Positions 47,515 to 56,262 of a DNA stretch of 64,000 nucleotides are shown piece after piece. Source of the stretch: Thermoleophilia bacterium UBA2241. Its GTDB lineage: Bacteria > Actinomycetota > Thermoleophilia > UBA2241. The stretch covers positions 1 through 64,000 of the forward strand of contig DDYF01000047.1 of the NCBI GenBank assembly GCA_002347645.1, given 5' to 3'. Under the pieces are notes generated by a model that worked only from the letters and a program-made list of their open reading frames with translations, made no database searches and was not told where the DNA came from. Each line of letters starts with the position of its first letter. Within the stretch, counting starts at the first letter, position 1. Position numbers and translations under genes: made by a program.

Positions 47515-48823
47515 CGGCCTCCCACGCCAGGCGCCCGGCGGCGACCGTGAGCACGATGCGGCCGGTCAGCTGGCGACCGAGGAAGGCACTGTTGACAGAC
47601 CGCGACCTGAATCCTTCGGGCGTGACCGTCCAGGTCGCCCGCGGGTCGACGACGCAGAGGTCCGCCACCGCGCCGGCGCGGATCGCCGGCGGCTCGACAC
47701 CGGCGATGGCGGCCGGCGCCTGGCTCATGCGCGTGACCAGCGTGCCGAGGTCGACGGACCGCTTCTTCACCAGGTACGTGTACAGCACTGCGAACGCCGT
47801 CTCGAGCCCGGTCGTGCCGAACGCCGCCTCCTCGAAGGGCACGTCCTTGCTCATGGGGGAGTGCGGCGCGTGGTCAGTCGCGACACAGTCCAGGAGCCCG
47901 GACTTGAGCGCCTTCACGAGCGCCAGCCGGTCTGCCTCCTCGCGCAGCGGCGGATTCATCTTGAGGTCGCTGTCCAGCGAGGCGACGGCTTCGTCGGTCA
48001 GCGCAAGGTGGTGCGGCGTGACCTCCGCCGTGACCTTGAGGCCCCTGGCCTTGGCCTTGCCGAGGACGTCGAGAGTGGCCGCCGCGCTGACGTGGTGGAC
48101 GTGTAAGGGGGCGCCCTCGTAGGCCGCGATGTCGAGGGCGCGCGCGACGTCGAGGCTCTCGCAGAGTGACGGGATGCCGCCCAGGCCCAGCCTCGCCGAG
48201 GCGGGGCCTTCGTGCATCTGGCCGCCCTTGAAGAGCGAGTCGTCTTGCGCGTGGATGGCGATCGTGCGGCCGGTGACCTTCGCGTACTGCAGGGCGCGGC
48301 GCACGAGGGACGCCGTCGCGAGCGGCCGGCCGTCGTCGCTGAAGGCGACTGCGCCGGCCTCGGCGAGCTCGGCCATCTCCGTCAGCTGCTCGCCCTTGAG
48401 CCCACGGGTCACCGCCGCGTACGAGCCCGCCGGCACGACGGCCTCGGCCCGCGCCGAGTCGGCGAAGCCGCGCAGGGCCGCGGCCGTGTCGACCACCGGG
48501 TCGGTGTTCGCCATCGCGAAGACCTTGACGTACCCGCCGGCCGCCGCGGCCATAGTGCCGCTGGCGATGTCCTCCTCGTCCTCGCGGCCGGGCGTGCGCA
48601 GGTGCGTGTGCAGGTCGACGAAGCCCGGCAGCACGAGCATGCCGTCGGCCTCGAAGACCCGGGCGCCCTTGGGCGCCGCAAGCGCCTTCCCCACCTCCGC
48701 CACCTTGCCGCGCTTCACCAGCACGTCGTGCACCGCGTCGATCCCGCTGAGCGGGTCGGCCACTCGCCCGTCGCGGATCAGCAGATCAACGACCGGCAGC
48801 GGCTTGTGCCACGTGCGTTCCAT
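47507..48823 (-). CDS. pyrC: Dihydroorotase
   Basis: It cyclises carbamoyl aspartate to dihydroorotate. The 438 residues are of the class I (allantoinase-like) type: the zinc-binding DLHTHLRTPG near 60-69, HAQDD and HHVSAA histidines, and the DHAPH motif near 310 with the catalytic aspartate. The ATG at 48823 shares one base with the pyrB stop. A long frame continues upstream through pyrB and is not the gene. Confidence 0.95.
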   Translation of the reverse strand: MERTWHKPLPVVDLLIRDGRVADPLSGIDAVHDVLVKRGKVAEVGKALAAPKGARVFEADGMLVLPGFVDLHTHLRTPGREDEEDIASGTMAAAAGGYVKVFAMANTDPVVDTAAALRGFADSARAEAVVPAGSYAAVTRGLKGEQLTEMAELAEAGAVAFSDDGRPLATASLVRRALQYAKVTGRTIAIHAQDDSLFKGGQMHEGPASARLGLGGIPSLCESLDVARALDIAAYEGAPLHVHHVSAAATLDVLGKAKARGLKVTAEVTPHHLALTDEAVASLDSDLKMNPPLREEADRLALVKALKSGLLDCVATDHAPHSPMSKDVPFEEAAFGTTGLETAFAVLYTYLVKKRSVDLGTLVTRMSQAPAAIAGVEPPAIRAGAVADLCVVDPRATWTVTPEGFRSRSVNSAFLGRQLTGRIVLTVAAGRLAWEADA

Positions 48824-49767
48824 CAGAGCACCTCCTCGCTGCCGGCGTCGGTGTAGCCGACGATCGTGCGGTACAGGATGGCCATGCGCACCGCGAGCCC
48901 GCTGAAGACCTGCAGCGCGATGAGGTTCTCGTCGTCGTCGGCGATGTCGGGACCGATCTCGACGCCGCGGTTGATGGGGCCGGGGTGCATGACCCGCTGC
49001 CCGGGGCGCAACCGCGCGCGGCTCATGCCGTAGAGCCTGTTGTACTCGCGCAGCGAGGGCAGGAAGTTCGCACCCTCCTTGATGCGCTCCTTCTGGATAC
49101 GGAGCAGGTAGATGACGTCGGCGTCGCCCAGATTGGCGAGGTCGTACTCGATCTTGACGCCCATCTCCTCGATGCCGCGAGGGATCAGCGTCGGGGGTCC
49201 GACCAGCGTGACGTCCATGCCCAACAGCTTGAACCCCATGATGTCGCTGCGCGCCACGCGGCTGTGCAGGATGTCGCCCACGATCGAGACCTTCATGCCG
49301 TCCAGGTCGCGGCCAAACGTCTGGCGCAGGGCGAAGAGGTCGAGGAGACACTGCGTCGGGTGCTGATGCTTGCCGTCGCCCGCGTTGATGACGCTCGCTT
49401 CGGTGTTGCGCGACAGCACCTGACACGCCCCGGCCGACGGGTGCCGCATGACGATGATGTCCGGGCCATACGCCGAGAGCGTGATGGCCGTGTCCTTCAG
49501 CGTCTCGCCCTTCTCGACCGCGGAACCGCTCGCCTTCAGGGCGATGGTGTCCGCCGACAGGCGCTTGGCCGCAAGGTCGAAGCTCGACGAGGTGCGGGTC
49601 GAGGCCTCCCAGAAGAGATTGACGATCGTCCGTCCGCGCAGCGTCGGCACCTTCTTGATGTCGCGTTCGAGGACGGGCAAGAAGCTCTCGGCGGTGTCGA
49701 GTAGCAGCTCGACCTGCTCGCGGGAGAGGTCTTCGATGGAGATGAGATCGCGCTTCGGCATCGTCAC
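48823..49767 (-). CDS. pyrB: Aspartate carbamoyltransferase catalytic subunit
   Basis: It joins carbamoyl phosphate to aspartate. The 314 residues have the carbamoyl-phosphate loop in EASTRTSSSFDLAAKRL near 54-70, the RHPSAGA segment, HPTQCLLD near 137-144 (commonly HPTQALLD), and RIQKER near 232. No regulatory pyrI follows, as is usual in Gram-positive bacteria. Its start overlaps the pyrR stop in ATGA. Confidence 0.96.
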   Translation of the reverse strand: MTMPKRDLISIEDLSREQVELLLDTAESFLPVLERDIKKVPTLRGRTIVNLFWEASTRTSSSFDLAAKRLSADTIALKASGSAVEKGETLKDTAITLSAYGPDIIVMRHPSAGACQVLSRNTEASVINAGDGKHQHPTQCLLDLFALRQTFGRDLDGMKVSIVGDILHSRVARSDIMGFKLLGMDVTLVGPPTLIPRGIEEMGVKIEYDLANLGDADVIYLLRIQKERIKEGANFLPSLREYNRLYGMSRARLRPGQRVMHPGPINRGVEIGPDIADDDENLIALQVFSGLAVRMAILYRTIVGYTDAGSEEVL

Positions 49768-50351
49768 TCCCCTTCCCCGGCCTGGACGAGGCCGACCTCG
49801 TCGACGTCGTCACATTCCTCAAGGCGCACGTTGATGCGCTCGCGCGGGGCAGTCGGCAGGTTCTTGCCGACGTAGTCGGGCCGGATGGGCAGTTCGCGGT
49901 GCCCGCGGTCGACGAGGACCGCGAGCTGCACGCGCGCCGGCCGTCCGTAATCGAACAGGGCCTCGATGGCGGCGCGGATCGTGCGCCCCGTGTAGAGGAC
50001 GTCATCCACGAGCACGACCGTCGTACCCTCGACGTCGAACGGCAGGTCGGTGTCCTTGACGACGGGCTGCGGTGTGCGGGGGATGATGCCCACCGCCCCG
50101 CGTGCCGCGACGTCGTCGCGGTAGAAGGAGATGTCGAGGTTGCCGGACGGGTACTCGTGTCCGCCGAGCTCGCAGAGGAGCCGGTGGACGCGGGCGCCGA
50201 GATAGGCGCCGCGCGTGTGGATGCCCACGACGGCAAGCCTCTCGGCGCCAGGGTTCTTCTCGAGAATCTCGTGGGCGATGCGCATCACTGTGCGCGACAT
50301 CTGGGCGGCCGTCATGACGACAGTCTCGCCTGCGGGTCTGGACTCAGGCAT
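49764..50351 (-). CDS. pyrR: Bifunctional PyrR: pyr operon attenuation regulator / uracil phosphoribosyltransferase
   Basis: PyrR binds pyr leader RNA when UMP is abundant and promotes termination; it also has uracil phosphoribosyltransferase activity. The 195 residues have the PRPP-binding VVLVDDVLYTGRTIRAA near 108-124 and the YRDD segment near 85. The ATG at 50351 lies four bases after the T-run of the leader terminator and has no normal ribosome site; an in-frame ATG at 50315 is possible. It heads pyrR-pyrB-pyrC-carA-carB-pyrK-pyrD. Confidence 0.95.
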   Translation of the reverse strand: MPESRPAGETVVMTAAQMSRTVMRIAHEILEKNPGAERLAVVGIHTRGAYLGARVHRLLCELGGHEYPSGNLDISFYRDDVAARGAVGIIPRTPQPVVKDTDLPFDVEGTTVVLVDDVLYTGRTIRAAIEALFDYGRPARVQLAVLVDRGHRELPIRPDYVGKNLPTAPRERINVRLEECDDVDEVGLVQAGEGE

Positions 50352-50353
50352 AG

Positions 50354-50391
50354 AAAAACGCCGCCGGCGCCCTCTTACGGCACGGCAGCGT
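50354..50391 (-). terminator. pyr operon attenuator terminator
   Basis: On the minus strand a 9-bp stem ACGCUGCCG / CGGCGGCGU, with one U-G pair, closes a loop and is followed by TTTTT. It ends right at the pyrR start codon. Confidence 0.82.
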
Positions 50392-50396
50392 CATCC

Positions 50397-50430
50397 ACCC
50401 CCTTTCGGTCTCGCGGGACGCGGTTAAAGG
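50397..50430 (-). promoter_or_regulatory. PyrR-binding RNA element in the pyr leader
   Basis: The leader reads CCUUUAACCG, then GUCCCGCGAGACC and GAAAGGGGG, matching the PyrR-binding anti-antiterminator consensus (UCC-purine loop, GAG, then AAGGGG). Bound PyrR would let the following terminator form when UMP is high. Confidence 0.82.
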
Positions 50431-50439
50431 TCAGACGGG

Positions 50440-50468
50440 ACTGTACCAACCGCGAGGGGGTCGGTCAA
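50440..50468 (-). promoter_or_regulatory. Promoter of the pyr operon
   Basis: On the minus strand TTGACC (50468-50463) and TACAGT (50445-50440) are separated by 17 bases. The start near 50433 gives an 80-base leader that includes the PyrR element and terminator. Confidence 0.8.
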
Positions 50469-50544
50469 CTGCGCCGGCGCCTGCCGCTCGCATCACCCGT
50501 GGGTGCGTCGCGGCCGGTCCACGTGACGTCAGCACGACAGCGGG

Positions 50545-50563
50545 TAGAATGCGCAACTGCGCA
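50545..50563 (+). promoter_or_regulatory. Possible rocD -10 box with overlapping inverted repeat
   Basis: TAGAAT (50545-50550) is a good -10 box, with only a weak -35 before it. It overlaps the repeat TGCGCA-AC-TGCGCA (50550-50563), placed where a repressor would block transcription. The RNA would start about 90 bases before rocD. Confidence 0.4.
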
Positions 50564-50644
50564 GCGTTTCGACGCACAGACCGCGTGCGCAGATCCGCCT
50601 GAATCGTAGCCGCCGAGACAGAGCATCCAGCGCGAGGAGGCGCC

Positions 50645-51880
50645 ATGACGACCGCCGCGTATGAGGCCCGACCGACCAGTACTCCAATCGAGCTCGCCGA
50701 CCGCTACGGTGCCCACAACTATGCGCCGCTCCCGGTCGTCATCGAACGTGCCGAGGGCGCCTTCGTCTGGGACACCGAGGGCACGAAGTACATCGACTTC
50801 CTCTCCTGCTACTCGGCCCTGAGCCACGGCCATCGTCACCCCCGTGTCCTGGCCGCGATGAAGCGCCAGCTCGATCTGGTCACGCTCACCTCGCGCGCCT
50901 TCCACAACGCCAAGATGGGGCCCTTCCTCCAGGAGCTCTGCGAGTACTGCGACATGGACGTGGCGCTTCCCATGAACACCGGAGCCGAGGCGGTCGAGAC
51001 GGTGCTCAAGGCAGCCCGCAAGTGGGCCTACCGGGTCAAGGGCGTGCCGCGCTACGAGGCGGAGATCATCGTCTGTGAAGGCAACTTCCACGGCCGCACC
51101 ATCACGGCCACCTCGCTCTCCACGGAAGAAGCCTACCGGCACGACTTTGGGCCGTTCACGCCGGGCTTCAGGGTCATCCCCTACGGCGACCTCGAAGCCC
51201 TGGAGGACGCGATCACGGCGAACACCGCCGCGTTCATGCTGGAGCCGCTGCAGGGAGAGGCGGGCGTGCGGGTCGCGCCGGAAGGGTTCTTGAAGGCGGC
51301 GCGCGAGATCACGAGGTCCAACAACGTGCTCCTGATCTGCGACGAGATCCAGACGGGGCTGGCTCGGACCGGTCGGCGCTTCTGCTTCCAGCACGAAGCC
51401 GTGAAGCCCGACCTGATCGCTATCGGGAAGTCGCTCGGCGGCGGCGTCTACCCCGTCAGCGCCGCTGTTGGAACGCCCGAGGTGATGAGTTTGTTCGCTC
51501 CAGGCGAGCACGGCTCGACGTTTGGTGGAAACCCCCTCGCCGCCGCCGTGGGTCGCGAGTCCCTGAGGGTGCTCGAGGAGGAACGCTTGGCCGAGCGCGC
51601 CGCGGAGCTTGGTGATTGGCTCGTCGAGCGCCTTCGGGCGATGGACTGCCCCGAGATCGCGGACGTGCGTGGCAAGGGGCTGCTGGTGGGCGTCGAACTC
51701 ACGCCGGAGGCCGGCGGCGCACGCCGCTACTGTGAGGCTCTCATGGGCGAAGGCTTGCTGTGCAAGGAGACGCACGAGAACGTCATCCGCTTCGCTCCCG
51801 CTCTGGTGATCGGGCGCGAAGTGCTCGTGGACGCGATGGAGAGGGTCGAGGGCGTCCTGACAGCGATCAAGCCGGTTTGA
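50645..51880 (+). CDS. rocD: Ornithine aminotransferase
   Basis: It transfers the delta-amino group of ornithine to 2-oxoglutarate, giving glutamate semialdehyde, which cyclises to pyrroline-5-carboxylate. The 411 residues match RocD throughout: YGAHNYAPLPVVIERAEG near 21-38, SRAFHN near 83-88, FHGRTI near 148-153, DEIQTG near 233-238 and the PLP lysine K262 in GKSLGGG. A GAGGAGG ribosome site lies five bases before the ATG. It faces pruA convergently, whose product completes the conversion to glutamate. Confidence 0.92.
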   Translation: MTTAAYEARPTSTPIELADRYGAHNYAPLPVVIERAEGAFVWDTEGTKYIDFLSCYSALSHGHRHPRVLAAMKRQLDLVTLTSRAFHNAKMGPFLQELCEYCDMDVALPMNTGAEAVETVLKAARKWAYRVKGVPRYEAEIIVCEGNFHGRTITATSLSTEEAYRHDFGPFTPGFRVIPYGDLEALEDAITANTAAFMLEPLQGEAGVRVAPEGFLKAAREITRSNNVLLICDEIQTGLARTGRRFCFQHEAVKPDLIAIGKSLGGGVYPVSAAVGTPEVMSLFAPGEHGSTFGGNPLAAAVGRESLRVLEEERLAERAAELGDWLVERLRAMDCPEIADVRGKGLLVGVELTPEAGGARRYCEALMGEGLLCKETHENVIRFAPALVIGREVLVDAMERVEGVLTAIKPV

Positions 51881-51885
51881 GCTCC

Positions 51886-51905
51886 CACGGCCGAGGGCGT
51901 GGGCG
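51886..51905. other. Short hairpin between convergent rocD and pruA
   Basis: CCCACG and CGTGGG can pair in the 25-base space between the two stop codons. There is no T-run on either side, so a terminator role is only possible. Confidence 0.3.
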
Positions 51906-53540
51906 TCACTCCCCTGGTTCCAGGGACAGATAGCGGTAGTCCCTCGGCGGCACCATCAGCTCCTTCGTCGCTCGTGGGCTGACCCAGCGAATGAGGTTCC
52001 ACTTCGAGCCGGCCTTGTCGTTCGTGCCCGATGCGCGGGCACCGCCGAAGGGTTGCTGCCCCACCACGGCACCGGTCGGCTTGTCGTTGACGTAGAAGTT
52101 GCCGGCCGCATAGCGCAACGCGGCCCCCGCTTGGGCAATGGCGCCGCGGTCACGGGCAAAGACCGCGCCCGTGAGGCCGTAGGGCGTCGACCCATCGACG
52201 AGCCGGAGGACGTCGTCCCAGCCCGCGTCGTCGTACACGTACGTCGTGAGGACGGGGCCGAAGAGTTCCTCGCGCAGGGTGCGGAAGGACAGATCGGACG
52301 TCACGAGCACCGTCGGGCGCACGAAGTAGCCGGAGGTGTCGTCGCATTCTCCGCCCACGAGCACTTCCGTGTGCGCGTCCGCTCGCGCCTCCGCGATCGC
52401 CTGGGCTTGGATGGCGAAGCTCGCAGGGTCGATCACGGCGCCCATGTAGTTCCGAAAATCAGCCACGTCGCCCATGCTGATACTCTCAACGTCGGCGACC
52501 ATCCGTTCGCGCACCGCGGGCCACAACGAGCGCGGTACGAACAGGCGCGACGCCGCCGAGCACTTCTGACCCTGGTACTCGAACGCCCCGCGCACGACCG
52601 CGGTGACCAGGGTCTCCACGTCCGCGGAAGGGTGTGCGAGGACGAAGTCCTTCCCTCCAGTCTCACCAACGATCCGGGGGTAGTCGGCATACCGCTCGAT
52701 GCCCCCACCGATCGTTCGCCAGATCTCGCGGAACACGCCGGTCGAGCCCGTGAAGTGCACGCCACCGAGACGGCGGTCGCGCAGCGCGGGACCGCCAACG
52801 TCTCCCCCCTGGCCGTACACGAGATTGACCACGCCCGGAGGCAGTCCCGCCTCTTCGAGGAGCCGCATGATGTAGTAGGCGCTCAGCATGCTCGTCGAGG
52901 CCGGCTTCCAGACGACGGTATCCCCCATCATCGCCGGGGCCGTGGGGAGGTTCCCGGCGATCGAGGTGAAGTTGAACGGCGTGATCGCCAGCACGAAGCC
53001 TTCGAGCGGGCGATAGTCCATGCGATTCCACACCCCGGGGCCGGAGACCGGCTGGTCGGCGTAGATCTGGGACGCGTAGGAGGGGTTGAAGCGCCAGAAG
53101 TCGATCAGCTCGCACGCGGCGTCGATCTCCGCCTGATACGCCGTCTTCGACTGTCCCAGCATCGTCGCCGCGTTGAGCGTCTGTCGCCATGGGCCGGCCA
53201 GCAGGTCGGCCGCACGCAGGAAGACCGCGATGCGCTCCTCCCACGGGAGGCGGCTCCAGTCGCGGCGCGCCTCGTCGGCCGCCGCGATCGCCGCCTCCAC
53301 CTCAGGCTCGCCGCCCATGTGCACGTCGGCCAGCACGTGGGCGTGGTCGTGCGGCGTCACGGCCGTCGCCATGCGCCCGGTGCGCACCTCGCGGCCGCCG
53401 ATGATGCAGGGGGTGTCGATCCGCTCCCCGGCCATCGTCGCCAGCCGCGCGCGCAGGGCGGCGCGCTCCGGCGAGCCGGGTGCGTAGTCGAGGACGGGTT
53501 CGTTGCGAGGCGCCGGCGGCGCCGAGAGGGCGTCTGTCAT
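51906..53540 (-). CDS. pruA: 1-pyrroline-5-carboxylate dehydrogenase
   Basis: This NAD-dependent aldehyde dehydrogenase oxidises glutamate semialdehyde to glutamate. The 544 residues have FNFTSIAGNL near 184-193, the glycine motif FTGSTG, the catalytic glutamate in GETGGKDF and the nucleophile in GQKCSAASR, plus the C-terminal FGGARASGTNDKAG typical of stand-alone PruA. Together with rocD it turns ornithine into glutamate. No proline dehydrogenase is in the window. Confidence 0.94.
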   Translation of the reverse strand: MTDALSAPPAPRNEPVLDYAPGSPERAALRARLATMAGERIDTPCIIGGREVRTGRMATAVTPHDHAHVLADVHMGGEPEVEAAIAAADEARRDWSRLPWEERIAVFLRAADLLAGPWRQTLNAATMLGQSKTAYQAEIDAACELIDFWRFNPSYASQIYADQPVSGPGVWNRMDYRPLEGFVLAITPFNFTSIAGNLPTAPAMMGDTVVWKPASTSMLSAYYIMRLLEEAGLPPGVVNLVYGQGGDVGGPALRDRRLGGVHFTGSTGVFREIWRTIGGGIERYADYPRIVGETGGKDFVLAHPSADVETLVTAVVRGAFEYQGQKCSAASRLFVPRSLWPAVRERMVADVESISMGDVADFRNYMGAVIDPASFAIQAQAIAEARADAHTEVLVGGECDDTSGYFVRPTVLVTSDLSFRTLREELFGPVLTTYVYDDAGWDDVLRLVDGSTPYGLTGAVFARDRGAIAQAGAALRYAAGNFYVNDKPTGAVVGQQPFGGARASGTNDKAGSKWNLIRWVSPRATKELMVPPRDYRYLSLEPGE

Positions 53541-53581
53541 GTCGGTCAGCCTTTCTCAGGGAACGTCGGACGCGTCCGAGC

Positions 53582-54535
53582 TTACTCTTCGGCCGGCGGC
53601 GACGTCGACCAGACCGCCGGCACCACGATGTCCACAGTGTCGAGGAAGGCGACGAGCTCGGCCGGCAACGGCGCCTCGAACGAGACCGGGCGCCCGTCCT
53701 CCGGGTGCGGGAACGAGAGCCGCGCCGCGTGCAGGAAGTGGCGCGACAGGCCGGCCGGGCGCCGCCGCCGTCCGTAGGTGGCATCTCCGGCGACCGGAAA
53801 GCCCAGCGCCGCCATGTGCACGCGGATCTGGTGCGTCCTGCCGGTCTCGAGGCGCACCTCGGCCAGCGTGTACCCAGGTGCACGGGCGAGGACCGTGAAG
53901 TGGGTCACCGCCGGACGGGGATGGGCCGTGTGCACGGACATGCGCGTGCGGTCGCGCACGTGACGGCCGACCGCCGCGTCGACGGTCCCCGCGTCTTGAG
54001 GGAGGTCGCCCACGAGCAGCGCGAGGTACACGCGGCCCACGTCGCGCCGGGCCAACGCGGCGGCGAGACGCCTGTAGGCCTCGTCGCTACGCGCGACGAC
54101 CAGGAGGCCCGACGTCTCCTTGTCGAGCCGGTGGACGACCCCCGGCCGGCGACCGTGGCCGCCGCGGGCGCCGCGGTCGACGAGCCCCTGCACCAGCGTG
54201 CCGTGCTCGTGCCCGGGCGCCGGATGGACGACCACGCCGGCCGGCTTGTCGACGACGAGCAGCCAGTCATCCTCGTACACGATCCGCAGGGGGACGTCCT
54301 CCGCCTTCAGGACGGGCGCCTCGTGAGGCGGCGGGCGCCAGGCGACGGTCTGGCCGGCGCGCACGACGTGGCTCCGGCGCGCCGGGCCTCCGTCGACGTT
54401 CACGGCGCCGCCGTCGATGAGCCGGGCGGCGACGGTGCGGGGAAGCCGCGCGTGGGCCGCCAGAACGACGTCGAGGCGGCGGCCCGCATCCGCCGCGGCG
54501 ACTCGAAAGCTGCGCTCGTCAGGTGAGCTCGTCAC
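53582..54535 (-). CDS. RluA-family pseudouridine synthase (RluD-like)
   Basis: The 317 residues contain an N-terminal S4 domain (RRLDVVLAAHARLPRTVAARLI near 19-40) and an RluA catalytic domain with the aspartate in HRLDKETSGLLVV. S4-containing members usually modify 23S rRNA (RluD positions), but tRNA targets exist. It overlaps the end of lspA by 17 bases, the common lspA-rluD pairing. Confidence 0.92.
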   Translation of the reverse strand: MTSSPDERSFRVAAADAGRRLDVVLAAHARLPRTVAARLIDGGAVNVDGGPARRSHVVRAGQTVAWRPPPHEAPVLKAEDVPLRIVYEDDWLLVVDKPAGVVVHPAPGHEHGTLVQGLVDRGARGGHGRRPGVVHRLDKETSGLLVVARSDEAYRRLAAALARRDVGRVYLALLVGDLPQDAGTVDAAVGRHVRDRTRMSVHTAHPRPAVTHFTVLARAPGYTLAEVRLETGRTHQIRVHMAALGFPVAGDATYGRRRRPAGLSRHFLHAARLSFPHPEDGRPVSFEAPLPAELVAFLDTVDIVVPAVWSTSPPAEE

Positions 54536-55028
54536 GCAGGACCGCCCACATCACGAGCGCGACGCCCGCCACAATGGCCGCGTCGGCGATGTTGAACGTC
54601 GGCCACCAGGGGACGTCGATGAAGTCGATCACGGCGCCGAAGCGCAGCCGGTCCACCAAGTTGCCGGCCGCGCCGCCGAGCAGCACGCCCAGGCCGACAC
54701 GGTAGCGTGAGGGCGCCAACGCGACCGCCAGAACGAGCACGGCGCACAGCAGAGCCACGGCGACGAGCACGACGTCGCGCGCATCCGTGAACCGGCCGAA
54801 CGAGATCCCCGCGTTCGTGGCCAGGCGCAGGCCGAAACCCCAGCCCAGTTCCAGAGGAAGGGAAGCATCCTCGGAGCGGACCAGCCACTTCGTGACCTGG
54901 TCCACGGCCACGATGAAGCCGGCGAGGCCGAAGGCCGTAGCCGTCGTGCGAGCCCCGCGTCCTGAGCGGTAAGCGCCGGCGGGCACGCCGTCTCGCGGAC
55001 CTTGCGCGTGGCGAAGACGGTCAGACAC
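54519..55028 (-). CDS. lspA: Lipoprotein signal peptidase
   Basis: This membrane aspartic protease removes signal peptides from prolipoproteins. The 169 residues have four hydrophobic segments and the family motifs TNAGISFG near 71-78, GGAAGNLVDR near 117-126 with one catalytic aspartate, and FNIADAAI with the other. The first 30 residues are poorly conserved, so an internal start is possible. It follows yggU by eight bases. Confidence 0.94.
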   Translation of the reverse strand: MSDRLRHAQGPRDGVPAGAYRSGRGARTTATAFGLAGFIVAVDQVTKWLVRSEDASLPLELGWGFGLRLATNAGISFGRFTDARDVVLVAVALLCAVLVLAVALAPSRYRVGLGVLLGGAAGNLVDRLRFGAVIDFIDVPWWPTFNIADAAIVAGVALVMWAVLRDELT

Positions 55029-55036
55029 GCTCTTCC

Positions 55037-55309
55037 CTACAGACCAAGCCTCGTGCGCACCACCGTCACATCGACGCCGCGCACGTGGACCGTCTTTCGC
55101 CGGGCGTGTGCGCCGCGCGCGACACTGACGTCGGCGCGGCGCACACCCAAGGCGCCGGCGAGGAAGCGAACGAGCTCGGCGTTCGCCTTGCCCTCGTTGG
55201 CCGGCGCCGCGAGGCGCACTCGAAGCCGAGCGTCGGCGACCCCCGTGACCTCACTCCGCGAGGCTCCGGGGGTCGCCCAGACCGCAAGCGCCACGCCGTC
55301 GGCTCTCAC
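55037..55309 (-). CDS. DUF167 (YggU) family protein
   Basis: This 90-residue protein fits the DUF167/YggU family: VWATPGASRSEVTGV near 10-24, LAAPANEGKANAELVRFLA near 33-51 and the RRADVSVARGAHARRKTV segment. The function is unknown. It commonly lies next to sepF, yggS and divIVA genes, as here. Confidence 0.88.
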   Translation of the reverse strand: MRADGVALAVWATPGASRSEVTGVADARLRVRLAAPANEGKANAELVRFLAGALGVRRADVSVARGAHARRKTVHVRGVDVTVVRTRLGL

Positions 55310-55322
55310 CGACAGCGGTGTC

Positions 55323-56153
55323 TCACCACTTGAACTCGTTTTCGTTCACCCCGGTGTCGACGTCGGCGAGAAGGTCGTCGTCGCCCACGACGACGCGCTC
55401 CGCCGTGGGAGGCGCCGCATCTTCGGTCGTCCCGTCCGGCTGCTCTTCGGCCGGCGACTCCGGGACGGAACCTGCGACCGGCGCTTCCGGGGACGCGAGA
55501 CCGTCCTCGGGGCGGCCCTCGCGTGCGACGTCTGGGCCAGCGGGGGCGCTCAGTTCGCCGGACGTGAGGGTGTCGTCGTCGGCGCTCGACGGCACCGGCG
55601 CGGGCGGCGGGGCCACCACGGCGTCCTCGCGCGCGATGGCGTCCTTGATCGCCTGCGCGCGATGCGCGAAGTCGTCCGCCGCGCCCGTGGCCGCAGGCTC
55701 CGCGGCGACGGTGGGCGTCTCTTCGAGCTGCTTGAGGAAGTTCTCGAGCATCGTGCGCAACCTGAAGCGTACGTCCTGTTCGACGCCGCGCAGTCCGGCG
55801 ATCTGCTTCTCGAGGTTCTGCCGGTCGCTGTACAGGTCGCTCACCATCTGCCGCGCCTTGAGCTCGGCGTCCCGCAAGATGAGCTGCGACTCCTTGGTGG
55901 CGTTCGCCTTCAACTCCTCGGCCGACTGCTGGGCCGAGACCAGCGTCTTCTGCAGGGTCTCCTCGATGCGCCGGTACCCCGCCAGCTTCTCGTCGAGCGC
56001 CTCGACGCGCTCGTTCAGGTCGATGTTCTCCTTGAAGAGGCGCTCGTACTCGTCGGCGACCTCGTCGAGGAACTCGTCGACCTCGACATCGGCGTAGCCA
56101 CGCATGCCGCGCTTGAAGTCCTTGTGCCGGATGTCGAGCGGCGTCAGCTTCAT
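55323..56153 (-). CDS. DivIVA / Wag31 cell-pole protein
   Basis: DivIVA marks negatively curved membrane at poles and septa and organises growth or division in actinobacteria. The 276 residues begin with the membrane-binding domain (LTPLDIRHKDFKRGMRGYA near 3-21, then VDEFLDEVADEYERL), followed by long coiled coils to about 155 and an acidic, proline-rich tail. AGGAGGGG lies eight bases before the ATG. It follows sepF after 109 bases. Confidence 0.92.
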   Translation of the reverse strand: MKLTPLDIRHKDFKRGMRGYADVEVDEFLDEVADEYERLFKENIDLNERVEALDEKLAGYRRIEETLQKTLVSAQQSAEELKANATKESQLILRDAELKARQMVSDLYSDRQNLEKQIAGLRGVEQDVRFRLRTMLENFLKQLEETPTVAAEPAATGAADDFAHRAQAIKDAIAREDAVVAPPPAPVPSSADDDTLTSGELSAPAGPDVAREGRPEDGLASPEAPVAGSVPESPAEEQPDGTTEDAAPPTAERVVVGDDDLLADVDTGVNENEFKW

Positions 56154-56262
56154 CCCGGATCCCCTCCTGGGGCGCCGCGGTGGACGCCCGGACGCTTTCT
56201 ACACAAGATGCCCGTGGGCCGCGCGAGCGGCGCGCGGCACGCCTCCCGCGGCGCGCCGCGAC

